Shown here: one piece after another, positions 10,492 through 19,254 of the stretch
Numbering within the stretch: position 1 is the first letter of the stretch
Layout: every line of letters begins with the position of its first letter
DNA from: Oscillatoriales cyanobacterium USR001
GTDB lineage: Bacteria > Cyanobacteriota > Cyanobacteriia > Cyanobacteriales > Microcoleaceae
Length of the DNA stretch: 56,790 nt
Assembly (NCBI GenBank): GCA_001698425.1
Contig: MBRE01000055.1
Span: 123,588-180,377, forward strand
Reading direction: 5' to 3'
Made by a program: the position numbers and the translations under genes
The notes under the pieces: generated by a model
The model's database searches: none
What the model was told of the DNA's origin: nothing
The model's input: the letters and a program-made list of their open reading frames with translations, nothing else

Positions 10492-11161
10492 GCAATAAAT
10501 CAACAGCAGCGGCCAAGTTATTAACTATTAAATCGGGTTGATGTAATTCTAATTGGGCGCGATCGCGAATCCCACAAAGCGCTCCCATTACCTTGACACC
10601 GTGCGTTTTTGCTGCTATAATATCCGCTTCCGTATCTCCCACCATCCACACATCATCAGCGGGGGAAAGTTCGGCTAAAGCTCTCGCCATTAATAGCGGT
10701 TTATCCTTAGTATCGCCAGTTTTTACATAATCATTGGGGAGACAATAACGCTTTTCTGGGGGGAAAAATCGCCCTAAATCGCAGCGGGTAAAAGCTTCGT
10801 CAAGTTCCCTGACTCGCCGCATCGTCATTACTACTAAATCAATTCCCGCTTGCTGTATTCTTTCCAAAGTTTCCACAGCGCCGGGAACCGGTTGGTCGTA
10901 AACTAAATAAGGCATTGTGTGAACAGTTTTGCGGCGGTTTTGGGCAAATTCGGCGGCTTGGGTTTCATCTAATCCTGATAGTATACCAATTTGGGTTTCG
11001 GGAACGCGCGATCGCTTCATATTCCAAAACTCCTGTTTAGGAAGCACGCGAATTTCTTGGTCTGGACGCTGAGCCTGTTCCAGACAAAGCTGGTAAACTC
11101 GGTAATAACGTTCGGAAACGTCCATGATTGGCCCATCGAAGTCAGTGATTAGTCTTAGCAT
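10475..11161 (-). CDS. HAD-family phosphatase
   Basis: A haloacid dehalogenase superfamily hydrolase of the phosphoglycolate-phosphatase-like subgroup. Motif I is TDFDGPIMD (nucleophile and acid/base aspartates), motif II the threonine in VVMTMR, motif III a lysine in GDTKDKPLLM, and motif IV VGDTEADIIAAK. The cap region (residues 15-90) is helical. The substrate cannot be told from sequence. The C-terminus LLLTVNS and the stop codon come from an STRR heptamer array, so the native end may have been altered by repeat insertion. Confidence 0.88.
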   Translation of the reverse strand: MLRLITDFDGPIMDVSERYYRVYQLCLEQAQRPDQEIRVLPKQEFWNMKRSRVPETQIGILSGLDETQAAEFAQNRRKTVHTMPYLVYDQPVPGAVETLERIQQAGIDLVVMTMRRVRELDEAFTRCDLGRFFPPEKRYCLPNDYVKTGDTKDKPLLMARALAELSPADDVWMVGDTEADIIAAKTHGVKVMGALCGIRDRAQLELHQPDLIVNNLAAAVDLLLTVNS

Positions 11162-11233
11162 TTTGTGTTGTTCGTTAATTTTTAATACAAATTTTTACAT
11201 ATTCTAGCAGAAGGTAGAAGAAAGAGGAATTAG

Positions 11234-11257
11234 CAATTACCAATTACCAATTACCAA
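11234..11257. repeat. Heptamer array TTACCAA, about 3 units
   Basis: A short run of TTACCAA heptamers just beyond the 3' end of the chemotaxis receptor gene. Same STRR class as those at 13891, 19255 and 46766. Confidence 0.9.
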
Positions 11258-11263
11258 TATTTT

Positions 11264-13144
11264 TTAAATAACTTCTTGGAGACTCGAAGCGGCTTCGCTT
11301 AGTTGTTGAGTGCCGATTTTTGTTTGGGTAATACCAGTTGCTACCTCGGCGGCCCCTTGATTGAGAGAATTCATAGCATCGACTATTTGTTGGGTAGCAG
11401 AAGCTTGTTGTTTAGCATTAAGCGCAATTTGCTGGTTATTCAACGCAACTTCCTCAATTGCTATCGATACATCACTAAAAGCTTCAGATGTTTTCTGAGC
11501 AATTTGTACACTTGTACTCACTTTTTTTGTTCCTTCATTCGTTACAATTACTGTCGAATTGATCGCTGTTTGAATGTCAGTAACAATGCGGTTAATACTT
11601 TGAGCAGATTTTTTACTTTCATCTGCCATTCTGCGAATTTCTGCCGCTACTACTGCGAAGCCTTTACCCCGATCGCCCGCCCTTACTGCTTCAACTGAGG
11701 CGTTAAGTGCCAGCATATTTGTCTGATTGGCTAAATCTGTCACCAACGCTGAAATATTGCCAATCTGATTAGTTTGTTGGTTTAAATAAAGAATTTTTTG
11801 AGCGATCGCTTCTACACTTTCTTTGAGCATTCCCATTTCTAATAAAGTTTGCTCTACCGCTTTACTTCCTTCCTCCGCACGCGCTAAAGCTTGTCTGGCT
11901 CCGGCGGCCGCACCCTCAGCTTGCTGTGCTGATTGTTGAGAAGAAGCATTTAATTCATCAACTGTTATAGTAGTTTGTCGTACCGCAGATGACTGTTGTG
12001 AAATCATCCGTTCTTGCTCTTCAATTGTGGAGAGAATTTGCACGGAAAAAGAAGAGACAACACCAGTCAATCCGCTAATTGAATGGACTAGCTTTCTGAC
12101 AATTACAATCCCGATTACTATAATTATAACCAAAGATAAAACCGTAATCGCGATCGCCACTAATTTAAACGATTCGATGGAAGCAAAAATTACATTTTTT
12201 TGAGCTTCATAAACAATAACAAAGGGATTAATCTTTTTTTTCTGATTCGGAAAAACGGTATAATAGCTCAACAGAATATTTCGATCTTCATCAATTAACC
12301 CATTTCCACCAGAGAGAATTTTTGCAGTAATTTTTTCTGAATAATCTCTGCTAATTTTCTCATTCGTGTTCAGTTCAAATCCCCATTGTTTTTGCTCATC
12401 TGGATGGTGCAAATAGTAACCATCTTTATTGACAACAAAAACCTTGCTTAACTCGCTTATATTTGAATTTTTGAGCATATTTTCTAAGAAATATTGAGCG
12501 GAAATATTGGCAACTAAAATTCCTTTCTTCTTTCCATTAGGACTGTAAATTGGCATACCGCATCGAATTACTGGCTTATAGGGAATTTCTATTTTTTCAT
12601 ACTCTCTGTTCAGATTCACAGGAGAAAAATAAATTTCTCTGGGGCGTAACTTCATCGTTTCGATAAAATACTCGCTATTGGCCTTACTTTGTAGCTCAGA
12701 TGGGGGAATAACGTTGAGCTTACCGTTAACTGAATCTACCCGCACCATCTCTTTACCATTTTCATCTAAATAACGGAGTTGGTAATAATAAGGTTTAGCC
12801 TCCATCATCTTTGAAAAATGAATGTTTAAGCGACCAACCCACGATTCATAAGAAGATTTATCTTGTTTGTCAAATCCGCGATTTTCTCTAGCTCTAACTA
12901 TTCCTTGAACGGGCGGTACATCGGTTAGAAATAGAACGTCACCGCCAATATTATCTAAAAATGTGACAATTTTTTCTGAGTTGTTGGCAGCCCGTTCATT
13001 CATTTGATTGGTGACTAAATCATTTAATGCTTTAGTAGAAGAAGAAATGCTATACCAGCCAACAATTGATACTGGGAGTAATGTACTAAAAATTAGCAAG
13101 GCTATCAGTTTACTTTGAGATTTAGCAAATAATCTCGAAATCAT
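11264..13144 (-). CDS. Methyl-accepting chemotaxis protein with dCache-like sensor
   Basis: A transmembrane receptor. TM1 is at about residues 12-32, an extracytoplasmic double-Cache-like region at about 35-330 (YYQLRYLDENGKEMVRVDS, ISAQYFLENML), and TM2 at about 332-352. The cytoplasmic signalling domain has the conserved tip QTNMLALNASVEAVRAG and GFAVVAAEIRRMADES. I do not see a clear HAMP domain after TM2; the coiled coil starts within 30 residues. There are no che genes next to it, so it must use a remote pathway for motility or phototaxis. The ATG at 13144 has a weak upstream context. Confidence 0.92.
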   Translation of the reverse strand: MISRLFAKSQSKLIALLIFSTLLPVSIVGWYSISSSTKALNDLVTNQMNERAANNSEKIVTFLDNIGGDVLFLTDVPPVQGIVRARENRGFDKQDKSSYESWVGRLNIHFSKMMEAKPYYYQLRYLDENGKEMVRVDSVNGKLNVIPPSELQSKANSEYFIETMKLRPREIYFSPVNLNREYEKIEIPYKPVIRCGMPIYSPNGKKKGILVANISAQYFLENMLKNSNISELSKVFVVNKDGYYLHHPDEQKQWGFELNTNEKISRDYSEKITAKILSGGNGLIDEDRNILLSYYTVFPNQKKKINPFVIVYEAQKNVIFASIESFKLVAIAITVLSLVIIIVIGIVIVRKLVHSISGLTGVVSSFSVQILSTIEEQERMISQQSSAVRQTTITVDELNASSQQSAQQAEGAAAGARQALARAEEGSKAVEQTLLEMGMLKESVEAIAQKILYLNQQTNQIGNISALVTDLANQTNMLALNASVEAVRAGDRGKGFAVVAAEIRRMADESKKSAQSINRIVTDIQTAINSTVIVTNEGTKKVSTSVQIAQKTSEAFSDVSIAIEEVALNNQQIALNAKQQASATQQIVDAMNSLNQGAAEVATGITQTKIGTQQLSEAASSLQEVI

Positions 13145-13224
13145 AATTTTACTTGTGTTTAATTGTTGATAGTGTAGCTGAATCGGATATTTTAGATGAC
13201 TTTTAGATGACTTTGCAGATAAAT

Positions 13225-14367
13225 TTAGTAAAAATCATCCGCCATATTCTTTAAACTTCCTCGTTTAATTTGCTCGCGTTCTATGGCTTCAAATAAAGCT
13301 CTAAAATTTCCTTCTCCAAAGCCTTTTGCCTGGATTTGTTGACCGTTAAATAAAGCTTTTCGCCGTTCAATTAACTCAAAAAATAAGGTGGGTTGCTGAA
13401 AAATTGGCTGAGTAAAAATTTGCAGCAACATTGCTTCGGAAATGTCTTTTTGCCAATCTACTAAAACTTGACAATTTTCTATTGTTTCCCACTCGGCGGG
13501 TGAAAGATGGCTTTCCCACTGTTGCCGTAATTCGCTGTAATATGTTGAGGGAACTGGTAAAAAAGGTAAGCCTCGCGATCGCAATTCATTTACTACCTGT
13601 AAAATCTGATTAGTTTGTAAAGCAATATGCTGAATCCCCGAACCGCAATTGGCATCCAAAAATTCTTGAATTTGGGAATTAGTCGATCCCGGTTCATTAA
13701 TCGGTAATTGTACTCCGCCATCAGGATGAATCATTACTCTACTTCGTAAAGCTGACTGGTTAGTTTGAATTTCAAAGTTTTGCTGCGGTTGGAAACCTAA
13801 AGTGTTTTGATACCATTTTACGGCTGGTTCTAAATCACCTTTTTCAACATTCAGCACTGCATGATCTATGATAGTAAAAAAATCTTGGGAATTGGTGATT
13901 GGTAATTGATGATTGGTAATTGGTAATTGATTATTTTCGGTATCTGATTGTTGTAAGATGGTTAATAGATCGTGGAGATTTAAAAGTGTTTCTCTCTCTA
14001 TTAAAGTATGGGTTAAATCTCCCCATCCAGTAATTTTTGCCCACTTTAAAGCGGATTTTTCTTGCTGAATAGGTTGTAGTAATTTCGCACCCTGATTAAT
14101 TGCTTGTTCGATCGCAGATTTGATATCTTTAGCCCGAAAAGCTATATCGGCAACGCCAGGGGGATGACGCTTTAGCCAATTAGCAGTGGGGCTATTAGTT
14201 GTTAGAGGGGAAGATAAGATAAAATAGATATTGCCGCTACTGACAATTTCAGTAAGGGTGTGGTTGTTTCCCAGGCTGGCTATTGGTTGAAAACCTAGTT
14301 GGTTCACAAAAAAATTGCGCGATGTGGGTGCATTTTTAACGTAAAAGTGAATGCGATCGAAATCCAT
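13225..14367 (-). CDS. hppD: 4-hydroxyphenylpyruvate dioxygenase
   Basis: Fe(II)-dependent conversion of 4-hydroxyphenylpyruvate to homogentisate, the tocopherol precursor in cyanobacteria. There are two vicinal-oxygen-chelate halves. The iron ligands are H in IDHAVLNVE, H in GIQHIALQTN and E in LFFELIERR; the C-terminal FGEGNFRALFEAIEREQ is diagnostic. Between the halves lies a low-complexity stretch (QLPITNHQLPITNS) encoded by six STRR heptamers at 13891-13932. This is a frame-preserving 42-bp insertion in the linker. The length of 380 residues is near normal. The ATG is at 14367. Confidence 0.95.
   Translation of the reverse strand: MDFDRIHFYVKNAPTSRNFFVNQLGFQPIASLGNNHTLTEIVSSGNIYFILSSPLTTNSPTANWLKRHPPGVADIAFRAKDIKSAIEQAINQGAKLLQPIQQEKSALKWAKITGWGDLTHTLIERETLLNLHDLLTILQQSDTENNQLPITNHQLPITNSQDFFTIIDHAVLNVEKGDLEPAVKWYQNTLGFQPQQNFEIQTNQSALRSRVMIHPDGGVQLPINEPGSTNSQIQEFLDANCGSGIQHIALQTNQILQVVNELRSRGLPFLPVPSTYYSELRQQWESHLSPAEWETIENCQVLVDWQKDISEAMLLQIFTQPIFQQPTLFFELIERRKALFNGQQIQAKGFGEGNFRALFEAIEREQIKRGSLKNMADDFY
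13891..13932. repeat. Six STRR heptamers inside hppD
   Basis: Units ATTGGTG, ATTGGTA, ATTGATG, ATTGGTA, ATTGGTA, ATTGATT. Forty-two bases equals 14 codons, so the frame is kept. On the coding strand the heptamer is free of stop codons in all three phases. It sits in the linker between the two beta-barrel halves. Confidence 0.95.
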
Positions 14368-14446
14368 GAAGATAAGTTAAATTTGCTTGACTAATTGGGT
14401 AAATTTGTGAAACACTCTAAAAAAAGTAATTTTTGAGATTAACATC

Positions 14447-14674
14447 ATGGGCAATTTATTTAATAATCCCTTTGTGCGGGCAGCAGGGGTTGCAGCTATA
14501 GCTTACGGCCTTTTTCAGTTATTAGCTCAAGCTTTATATGCTTTTGCCAGAGTTGCTGAAAGTTTTTCCCGCTGGGTTAAGTGGTCTTTTTTGCCTTGGA
14601 GTGATGAAATAGCGATTGGTTTGGGGGTGGCTTTCTTGATTGTTGCGGCTGTGACTACGAGCCGCGATCGCTAA
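14447..14674 (+). CDS. Small two-helix membrane protein, unknown
   Basis: 75 residues with two hydrophobic helices (about 10-32 and 52-68) separated by an amphipathic segment FARVAESFSRWVKWSFLPW. I recognise no family. It is divergent from hppD with a 79-base spacer. The 3' end, including a HIP1 site, abuts a minus-strand SDR gene remnant, suggesting a rearrangement junction close to its stop codon. Confidence 0.6.
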   Translation: MGNLFNNPFVRAAGVAAIAYGLFQLLAQALYAFARVAESFSRWVKWSFLPWSDEIAIGLGVAFLIVAAVTTSRDR

Positions 14675-14748
14675 GATAGCACCGGATTTTGCCAGTTTGT
14701 GTGCCACTGCTGAACCGATACCGCCTGTTGCACTACTTTGTTCTCCAT
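14675..14748 (-). pseudogene. 5' remnant of a short-chain dehydrogenase gene
   Basis: On the minus strand an ATG at 14748 opens MENKVV; a frame change then gives ATGGIGSAVAHKLAKSGAI. Together these match the N-terminal cofactor-binding loop of SDR enzymes (TGxxxGIG). The rest of the enzyme is missing, and the fragment ends at or within the neighbouring gene's 3' end. The frame break indicates about three lost residues (the usual ITG) with a shift. Confidence 0.7.
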
Positions 14749-14895
14749 ATTACTTTACATTTCTTTACGTCTTGTTTTATCATATACCGATGTAGTTAAT
14801 GCTGGCAGCAAGCTGAATCTGATTGGTAAGGTTTGTCAAAGGAAGCGATCGCAGATAATTTTAAGTCAGGAAAAGGCGCGTAGGCGTAGCCAGCC

Positions 14896-14904
14896 GCAGG
14901 CATC
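14896..14904. other. Target-site duplication, left (MITE copy 1)
   Basis: GCAGGCATC here is repeated exactly at 15090-15098, flanking the inverted-repeat element between them. Confidence 0.8.
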
Positions 14905-15089
14905 CATTGGTGTCAACTGCCATCCGAAAGCCCGCCAGGGACTAAAGTCCCTGTCTAATAGGTAAAGTCCTCTTAAGAGGACTGAAGAAAATTGTTAAAT
15001 TCATTAGTCCTCTTAAGAGGACTTGATCTTTGAGACAGGGACTTTAGTCCCTGTCGGACTAAGGGTTTGACGTTAAGTTGACACCAATG
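14905..15089. mobile_element. 185-bp MITE, copy 1, with nested inverted repeats
   Basis: The terminal inverted repeats are perfect over 14 bases (CATTGGTGTCAACT and AGTTGACACCAATG). Inside are two more pairs of perfect arms: 20 bases (14937-14956 with 15033-15052) and 19 bases (14965-14983 with 15006-15024). Each inner arm is itself nearly palindromic, so either one long hairpin or several small ones can form. The element is flanked by a 9-bp direct repeat. It has no open frame, hence it is non-autonomous. The second copy is at 54044-54226. No related transposase is in the window. Confidence 0.9.
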
Positions 15090-15098
15090 GCAGGCATC
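15090..15098. other. Target-site duplication, right (MITE copy 1)
   Basis: GCAGGCATC, the right partner of 14896-14904. Confidence 0.8.
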
Positions 15099-15167
15099 GT
15101 ACTCCCCTCCAATGCCCCACACTTGGGACATTTCATCTAAATAAAACCCTTGTTTTGTAAGTTTTTT

Positions 15168-15244
15168 CCTTCTTCCTTCTTCCCTCTTCCTTCTTCCTTC
15201 TTCCTTCTTCCTTCTTCCTTCTTCCTTCTTCCTTCTTCCTTCTA
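15168..15244. repeat. Heptamer array CCTTCTT, 11 units
   Basis: Eleven units of CCTTCTT with few variants. The last unit, CCTTCTA, contains the minus-strand stop codon (TAG) of the NYN gene. Confidence 0.97.
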
Positions 15245-16651
15245 CTTAATTAACCCAACTTGCCAACCTTTAGCAGTCTTTTTTACCTTCAGAGAAGCAC
15301 AGGAATGCAAAAATTTGGGAAATTTATTACCCAAATTAAACTCTTTAATCAATTGAGTAATTGGTTTGCCATATAATCGATGAAACTCACTACCGACATT
15401 AGAAACAAAAACATAACCAATAGTTGACGCAGCGCTGAGACTTTCTACTATTTTCACAATTGCTATTTCCAGATCCTCGATAGAATTAATATCGCTTAAA
15501 GTTTCTGGGATCGCAATATCTTTAGCAGAAATTAAAGTATTAGAAGACGAGCTTCGATCGATCTCGTTGATGCCAAATAAAGTAATATAAATCTGAGAAT
15601 TTTCTGAAGTTTTGTGGATCGCAAATTCGGTAGGATAATCAAGAAAAATATCACTAGCTTTCATGCTGGGGAAATGAGTAGCGGCAACTTGGCTCAGTTT
15701 TAAATTGTAATTTTCTTGATACAAAGCTGAGAGGCGAGAAAGCTTAACCCATTGATTCCCAGTACGTTCTTGTTCCGCTTTAGTTAACTCTTTTAAGTTG
15801 GTAATAAATTCTTCCATCGTGGGAATTTCTGGTACAGAAACCAGAGAATATTTCTCTGTCTCTCCAGTTTTACTATTTAAAACTGTCAGGTATTCTCCCT
15901 GTTTGCGGACTTGATAAACTGTTAATCCGTGAGCTTGGAGAGTGTTTCTCAGATGAGTTAATGCTTGATCGGAGGAACAAACTAAAATTTCCTTGGCGGT
16001 GGGATAATGTACGAAAATAGACGCTCCTACGGTGGCCATTTTTAAGTCGGCGCTGTCTTTGCCGGGGGGAACGTGAATTAGTTGATAACCTCTTTCGTGA
16101 AATTCTGCATCTTTTTTTCCCATGCTGCGCCAGTTGGCAAAGGCTACTTTAATTTGGAGGGGATAAAGACAAGTATTTTGTAATAATTTTTCGGTTTCAA
16201 TATCGATTTGTAAATTTTCGGCATCTAATAGTAAGATGGCGATGCCTGCTTCCGGTTGGGAACCGTTATTAATGTTTGCATTTGGTTGGAAATTAGCTGC
16301 GTTAGTCGATGGTAAAGCTGGTTTTTGGGTCGAGGTAAGCTGCTGAATTTCTAACAATAATTTGCTGAATTGAGGAGAGTTAACAAATTCTGGTGCTAAG
16401 AGGATTTGTAGATATTTTTTGGCAGTTGCTAGTAGAGATCGCGTGTCGGCGACTTGAGAAAATCTAGCGATTAATTTTCCTTTCAACACAGATTGACTCT
16501 CGGCTTTATGCCAGAGAGTTTTCCTGTATTTTTCTGCGATCGATTCAGGATGTTGCTGCTGGATAGAAGCGAGAGTTTCGCATATATGGCCGCTGATGGC
16601 GTTGATATTGACCGATTTCTGGGTCACTGGCAAGCTTAAACTATCTTGCAT
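15242..16651 (-). CDS. NYN-domain protein with LOTUS-like C-terminal region, putative RNase
   Basis: A PIN-related NYN nuclease core (about residues 140-265) shows IAILLLDAENLQID with the metal-binding aspartate, PPGKDSADLKMATVGA, and ILVCSSDQALTHL. A region after residue 285 (TMEEFITNLKELTKAEQ ... WVKLSRLSALYQENY) resembles an OST-HTH/LOTUS RNA-binding domain. The N-terminal 130 residues are helical and unknown. The ATG at 16651 is preferred because GGAGG lies five bases before it; a TTG at 16666 would add five residues. The stop codon lies inside an STRR unit. RNA processing is likely from domain content; substrates are unknown. Confidence 0.85.
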   Translation of the reverse strand: MQDSLSLPVTQKSVNINAISGHICETLASIQQQHPESIAEKYRKTLWHKAESQSVLKGKLIARFSQVADTRSLLATAKKYLQILLAPEFVNSPQFSKLLLEIQQLTSTQKPALPSTNAANFQPNANINNGSQPEAGIAILLLDAENLQIDIETEKLLQNTCLYPLQIKVAFANWRSMGKKDAEFHERGYQLIHVPPGKDSADLKMATVGASIFVHYPTAKEILVCSSDQALTHLRNTLQAHGLTVYQVRKQGEYLTVLNSKTGETEKYSLVSVPEIPTMEEFITNLKELTKAEQERTGNQWVKLSRLSALYQENYNLKLSQVAATHFPSMKASDIFLDYPTEFAIHKTSENSQIYITLFGINEIDRSSSSNTLISAKDIAIPETLSDINSIEDLEIAIVKIVESLSAASTIGYVFVSNVGSEFHRLYGKPITQLIKEFNLGNKFPKFLHSCASLKVKKTAKGWQVGLIK

Positions 16652-16753
16652 GGCCCTCCACAACAAGGATGGTATCTCAATCCATCATAGGACAGACTAA
16701 GGAAGAAGGAAGAGGGAAGAAGACTTTAGGACAAATAAATATTCTAGCGAATA

Positions 16754-18022
16754 CTACTCTCTCAAGTGTTTGGCGAAGTCGTGCCAAATTAAACCAGCAA
16801 CTATTAATCCTAAACCGATCGCCCAAATTTGCCTATCTACCCAAAAGGCGAGAAATAGACAGGAAGCTAAACCCATTCCCGCTAACCATTGAGGATAAAG
16901 CCTTTCTGATGGGGAAAGCCGTAAAGTTGCCAGGTTGGTGATAGCGTAATAAATTAAAACGTTGAAGGCGCTAAAGGACCAAGTGGTTTTGACATCGCCA
17001 ATGAGGACTAAAAGCGCGATCGCCACGCCAACAACCCCCACAGCCACATCCGGCGTAGTCTGCGACGAGTTTAACCTTGCCAAAATCCGGGGAAAATCCC
17101 GCCGCCTGCCCATTGCCAGCAACACGCGAGATAAACCTAAAATTAAATTTAGCAAAACTCCCAGCATCGCCGTCACCGCGCCGAAGGCCACCAATTGAGC
17201 AACCCCAGGAATACCAAAACTGCGGGCGGCGACTTCTAAGGGTGCAGTTTTACCCGCTGCATTGCTGAGTAAATTTGCCCCCGCACCCACCGCCACAATT
17301 GCCACCGCCAGGTAAAGTATCATGGTCAGAATCAAAGTTACAATCATCGCCTGGGGAATAGTACGTCTGGGCTCCCTGACTTCTTCTCCCATTGTGGCAA
17401 TGCGGCCGTAACCTGTATAAGCAACAAACATTAAGGCCGTTGCTTGGAGGATGGCGGGTAAGTTGTAATTTTGGGTAGCGGTTGCGGTTAATGATGGGAT
17501 AACTTTTGGCAAGCCTGTCAAAATAAATACAGTTAAAGATATTAGTGTGAGGGAAACAATTGCTGTATTTGCTACATTCGATCGACGAATGCCGGTGAAG
17601 ACAATTAGGGTGAGGATGACAACGGCGGCTAAGGCTGTAGGAATTAATAAAGTGCGATCGCTTAAACCCATAGCATTTAAGAAATAACCCGCAAAACCCA
17701 AAGCCGCAGTCGCCGCCGAAGCAGTTTTAGCTAATAGGAATAACCAGCCGGCGGTGAAGCCCAGCCAAGGCGTAAGATATTTATAGCCATACTCGTAAGT
17801 ACCGCCGCTGACGGGGTGACTGGCCGCTAACTGGGCGCTGTTCAGGCCGTTACAAGTAGCCACTAAAGCCGCGATCGCCACAGCTAAAATCACTCCCGGT
17901 CCAGCAATTCCCGCCGCAATACCAATACTGACAAACACCCCCGTACCCACAATTGACCCCAAACCCATCAGGGTTGCACCAAAAACACCGATTTCTCGCT
18001 TTAGAAGTGGTGATGACATCAA
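16754..18022 (-). CDS. APC-superfamily amino acid permease
   Basis: A cytoplasmic-membrane transporter with about 12 predicted helices. The APC signature in TM1 is clear (GLGSIVGTGVFVSIG), and GGTYEYGYKYLTPWLGF in the TM2-TM3 region is characteristic of the amino acid/polyamine group. At 422 residues it is on the short side. Substrate unknown. The start is ATGATG at 18022/18019; either may be used. A second, only distantly similar APC permease lies at 34317. Confidence 0.9.
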   Translation of the reverse strand: MMSSPLLKREIGVFGATLMGLGSIVGTGVFVSIGIAAGIAGPGVILAVAIAALVATCNGLNSAQLAASHPVSGGTYEYGYKYLTPWLGFTAGWLFLLAKTASAATAALGFAGYFLNAMGLSDRTLLIPTALAAVVILTLIVFTGIRRSNVANTAIVSLTLISLTVFILTGLPKVIPSLTATATQNYNLPAILQATALMFVAYTGYGRIATMGEEVREPRRTIPQAMIVTLILTMILYLAVAIVAVGAGANLLSNAAGKTAPLEVAARSFGIPGVAQLVAFGAVTAMLGVLLNLILGLSRVLLAMGRRRDFPRILARLNSSQTTPDVAVGVVGVAIALLVLIGDVKTTWSFSAFNVLIYYAITNLATLRLSPSERLYPQWLAGMGLASCLFLAFWVDRQIWAIGLGLIVAGLIWHDFAKHLRE

Positions 18023-18125
18023 AGATACGGGTATTCCCCGCCCCTAAAAGGTATAAAATTATATAAAATAATCATATTATTTTCGAGATATTTTTCTGAA
18101 AAATTTTTACTCAACCGCTAATTAA

Positions 18126-18165
18126 TTTAACCTTTTCATAACCTAATATTCTCTAATTTTAACTA
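18126..18165 (+). promoter_or_regulatory. Pho box (SphR/PhoB-type site) upstream of pstS
   Basis: TTTAACCT (18126-18133) and CATAACCT (18137-18144) are spaced 11 bases apart, followed by weak ATTCTCTA (18148-18155) and by TTTAACTA (18158-18165). The cyanobacterial Pho box is described as 8-bp PyTTAAPyPy(T/A) repeats with 3-bp gaps; two of the four match fully. Position about 65-100 bases before pstS fits phosphate-starvation control. Confidence 0.7.
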
Positions 18166-18228
18166 TTCTCTGGTATCCTATAACTCGATTCCGTTGTAAA
18201 CAACTTTTAAAGTTGAGGAGCCCATCTC

Positions 18229-19251
18229 ATGGCAGCAGTCACGAATAAATTTCAGAAAGGCTTGACATTAGGGGCAGCATTGGCATTTTTAGCTGCCACC
18301 GTCAGTATTTCAGTCCCGGCCATCCAAGCTCAAGGGCAAAGAACAATTAAAATAGACGGTTCCAGCACAGTTTACCCAATCACTGAAGCTGTTGCCGAAG
18401 AATTTCAGAAAGCAAATAAAGGCATACAAGTAACAGTTGGTCAATCTGGCACTGGTGGCGGATTCAAAAAATTCTGTCGCGGTGAAACAGACATCTCCGA
18501 TGCCTCTCGGCCAATTTCCAAAACCGAGATGCAAAGCTGTGCCGAGCAAGGTATTAAGTACATTGAATTACCCATTGCTTATGATGCTTTAACCGTCGTA
18601 GTTAATTCCCAAAACAATTGGGCAAAAAGCTTGACAGTTGCTGAATTAAAGAAAATGTGGGAACCTGGAGCCCAAGGTAAAGTTAACAATTGGAGCCAAA
18701 TTCGTACAGGATTTCCTAATGCTCCCTTAAAGCTTTTTGGTCCTGGTACTGCTTCTGGAACTTTCGATTATTTTACCGAAGCAATTGTTGGTAAAGCTAA
18801 GTCTAGTCGCGGCGATTACACTGCCAGCGAAGATGATAATGTGTTAGTCCAAGGTGTGAGTCGCGATAAAAATGCCTTGGGCTATTTTGGCTATGCTTAT
18901 TACGAAGCGAATAAGGATAAGCTGAAAGCAGTAGGGATTGATAAGGGCAAAGGTGCCGTTTTGCCTTCTCCCCAAGCAGTGCAAAATGGTACTTATAATC
19001 CCCTTTCGCGTCCTCTGTTTATCTACATTAGTGCTAAGTCGGCAGATAAACCAGAAGTCAAACAATTTGTCGAATTTTACCTAAAAAATGGTGCTAAACT
19101 GGCACGGGAAGTTAAGTATGTTGCCCTACCAGCAGGAGCTTACACAACTGCGATGGGTCATTTTACCAAGCGTCGCGTTGGCACTGTTTTTGGTGGTGAA
19201 GAAGCAATTGGTTTGACAATTGAAGAATTGCTGAAACGGGAAGCAAGATAG
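18229..19251 (+). CDS. pstS: Phosphate ABC transporter, substrate-binding protein
   Basis: A periplasmic binding protein for inorganic phosphate. There is an N-terminal signal peptide (hydrophobic about 12-30) with probable cleavage after AIQA. The mature protein begins with the PstS hallmark [39 protein letters not shown] and [15 protein letters not shown] supply phosphate-binding loops. 340 residues, normal length. It is first gene of pstSCAB; GAGGAG precedes the ATG, and a Pho box lies upstream. Six STRR heptamers start four bases after the stop. Confidence 0.96.
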   Translation: MAAVTNKFQKGLTLGAALAFLAATVSISVPAIQAQGQRTIKIDGSSTVYPITEAVAEEFQKANKGIQVTVGQSGTGGGFKKFCRGETDISDASRPISKTEMQSCAEQGIKYIELPIAYDALTVVVNSQNNWAKSLTVAELKKMWEPGAQGKVNNWSQIRTGFPNAPLKLFGPGTASGTFDYFTEAIVGKAKSSRGDYTASEDDNVLVQGVSRDKNALGYFGYAYYEANKDKLKAVGIDKGKGAVLPSPQAVQNGTYNPLSRPLFIYISAKSADKPEVKQFVEFYLKNGAKLAREVKYVALPAGAYTTAMGHFTKRRVGTVFGGEEAIGLTIEELLKREAR

Positions 19252-19254
19252 TAA

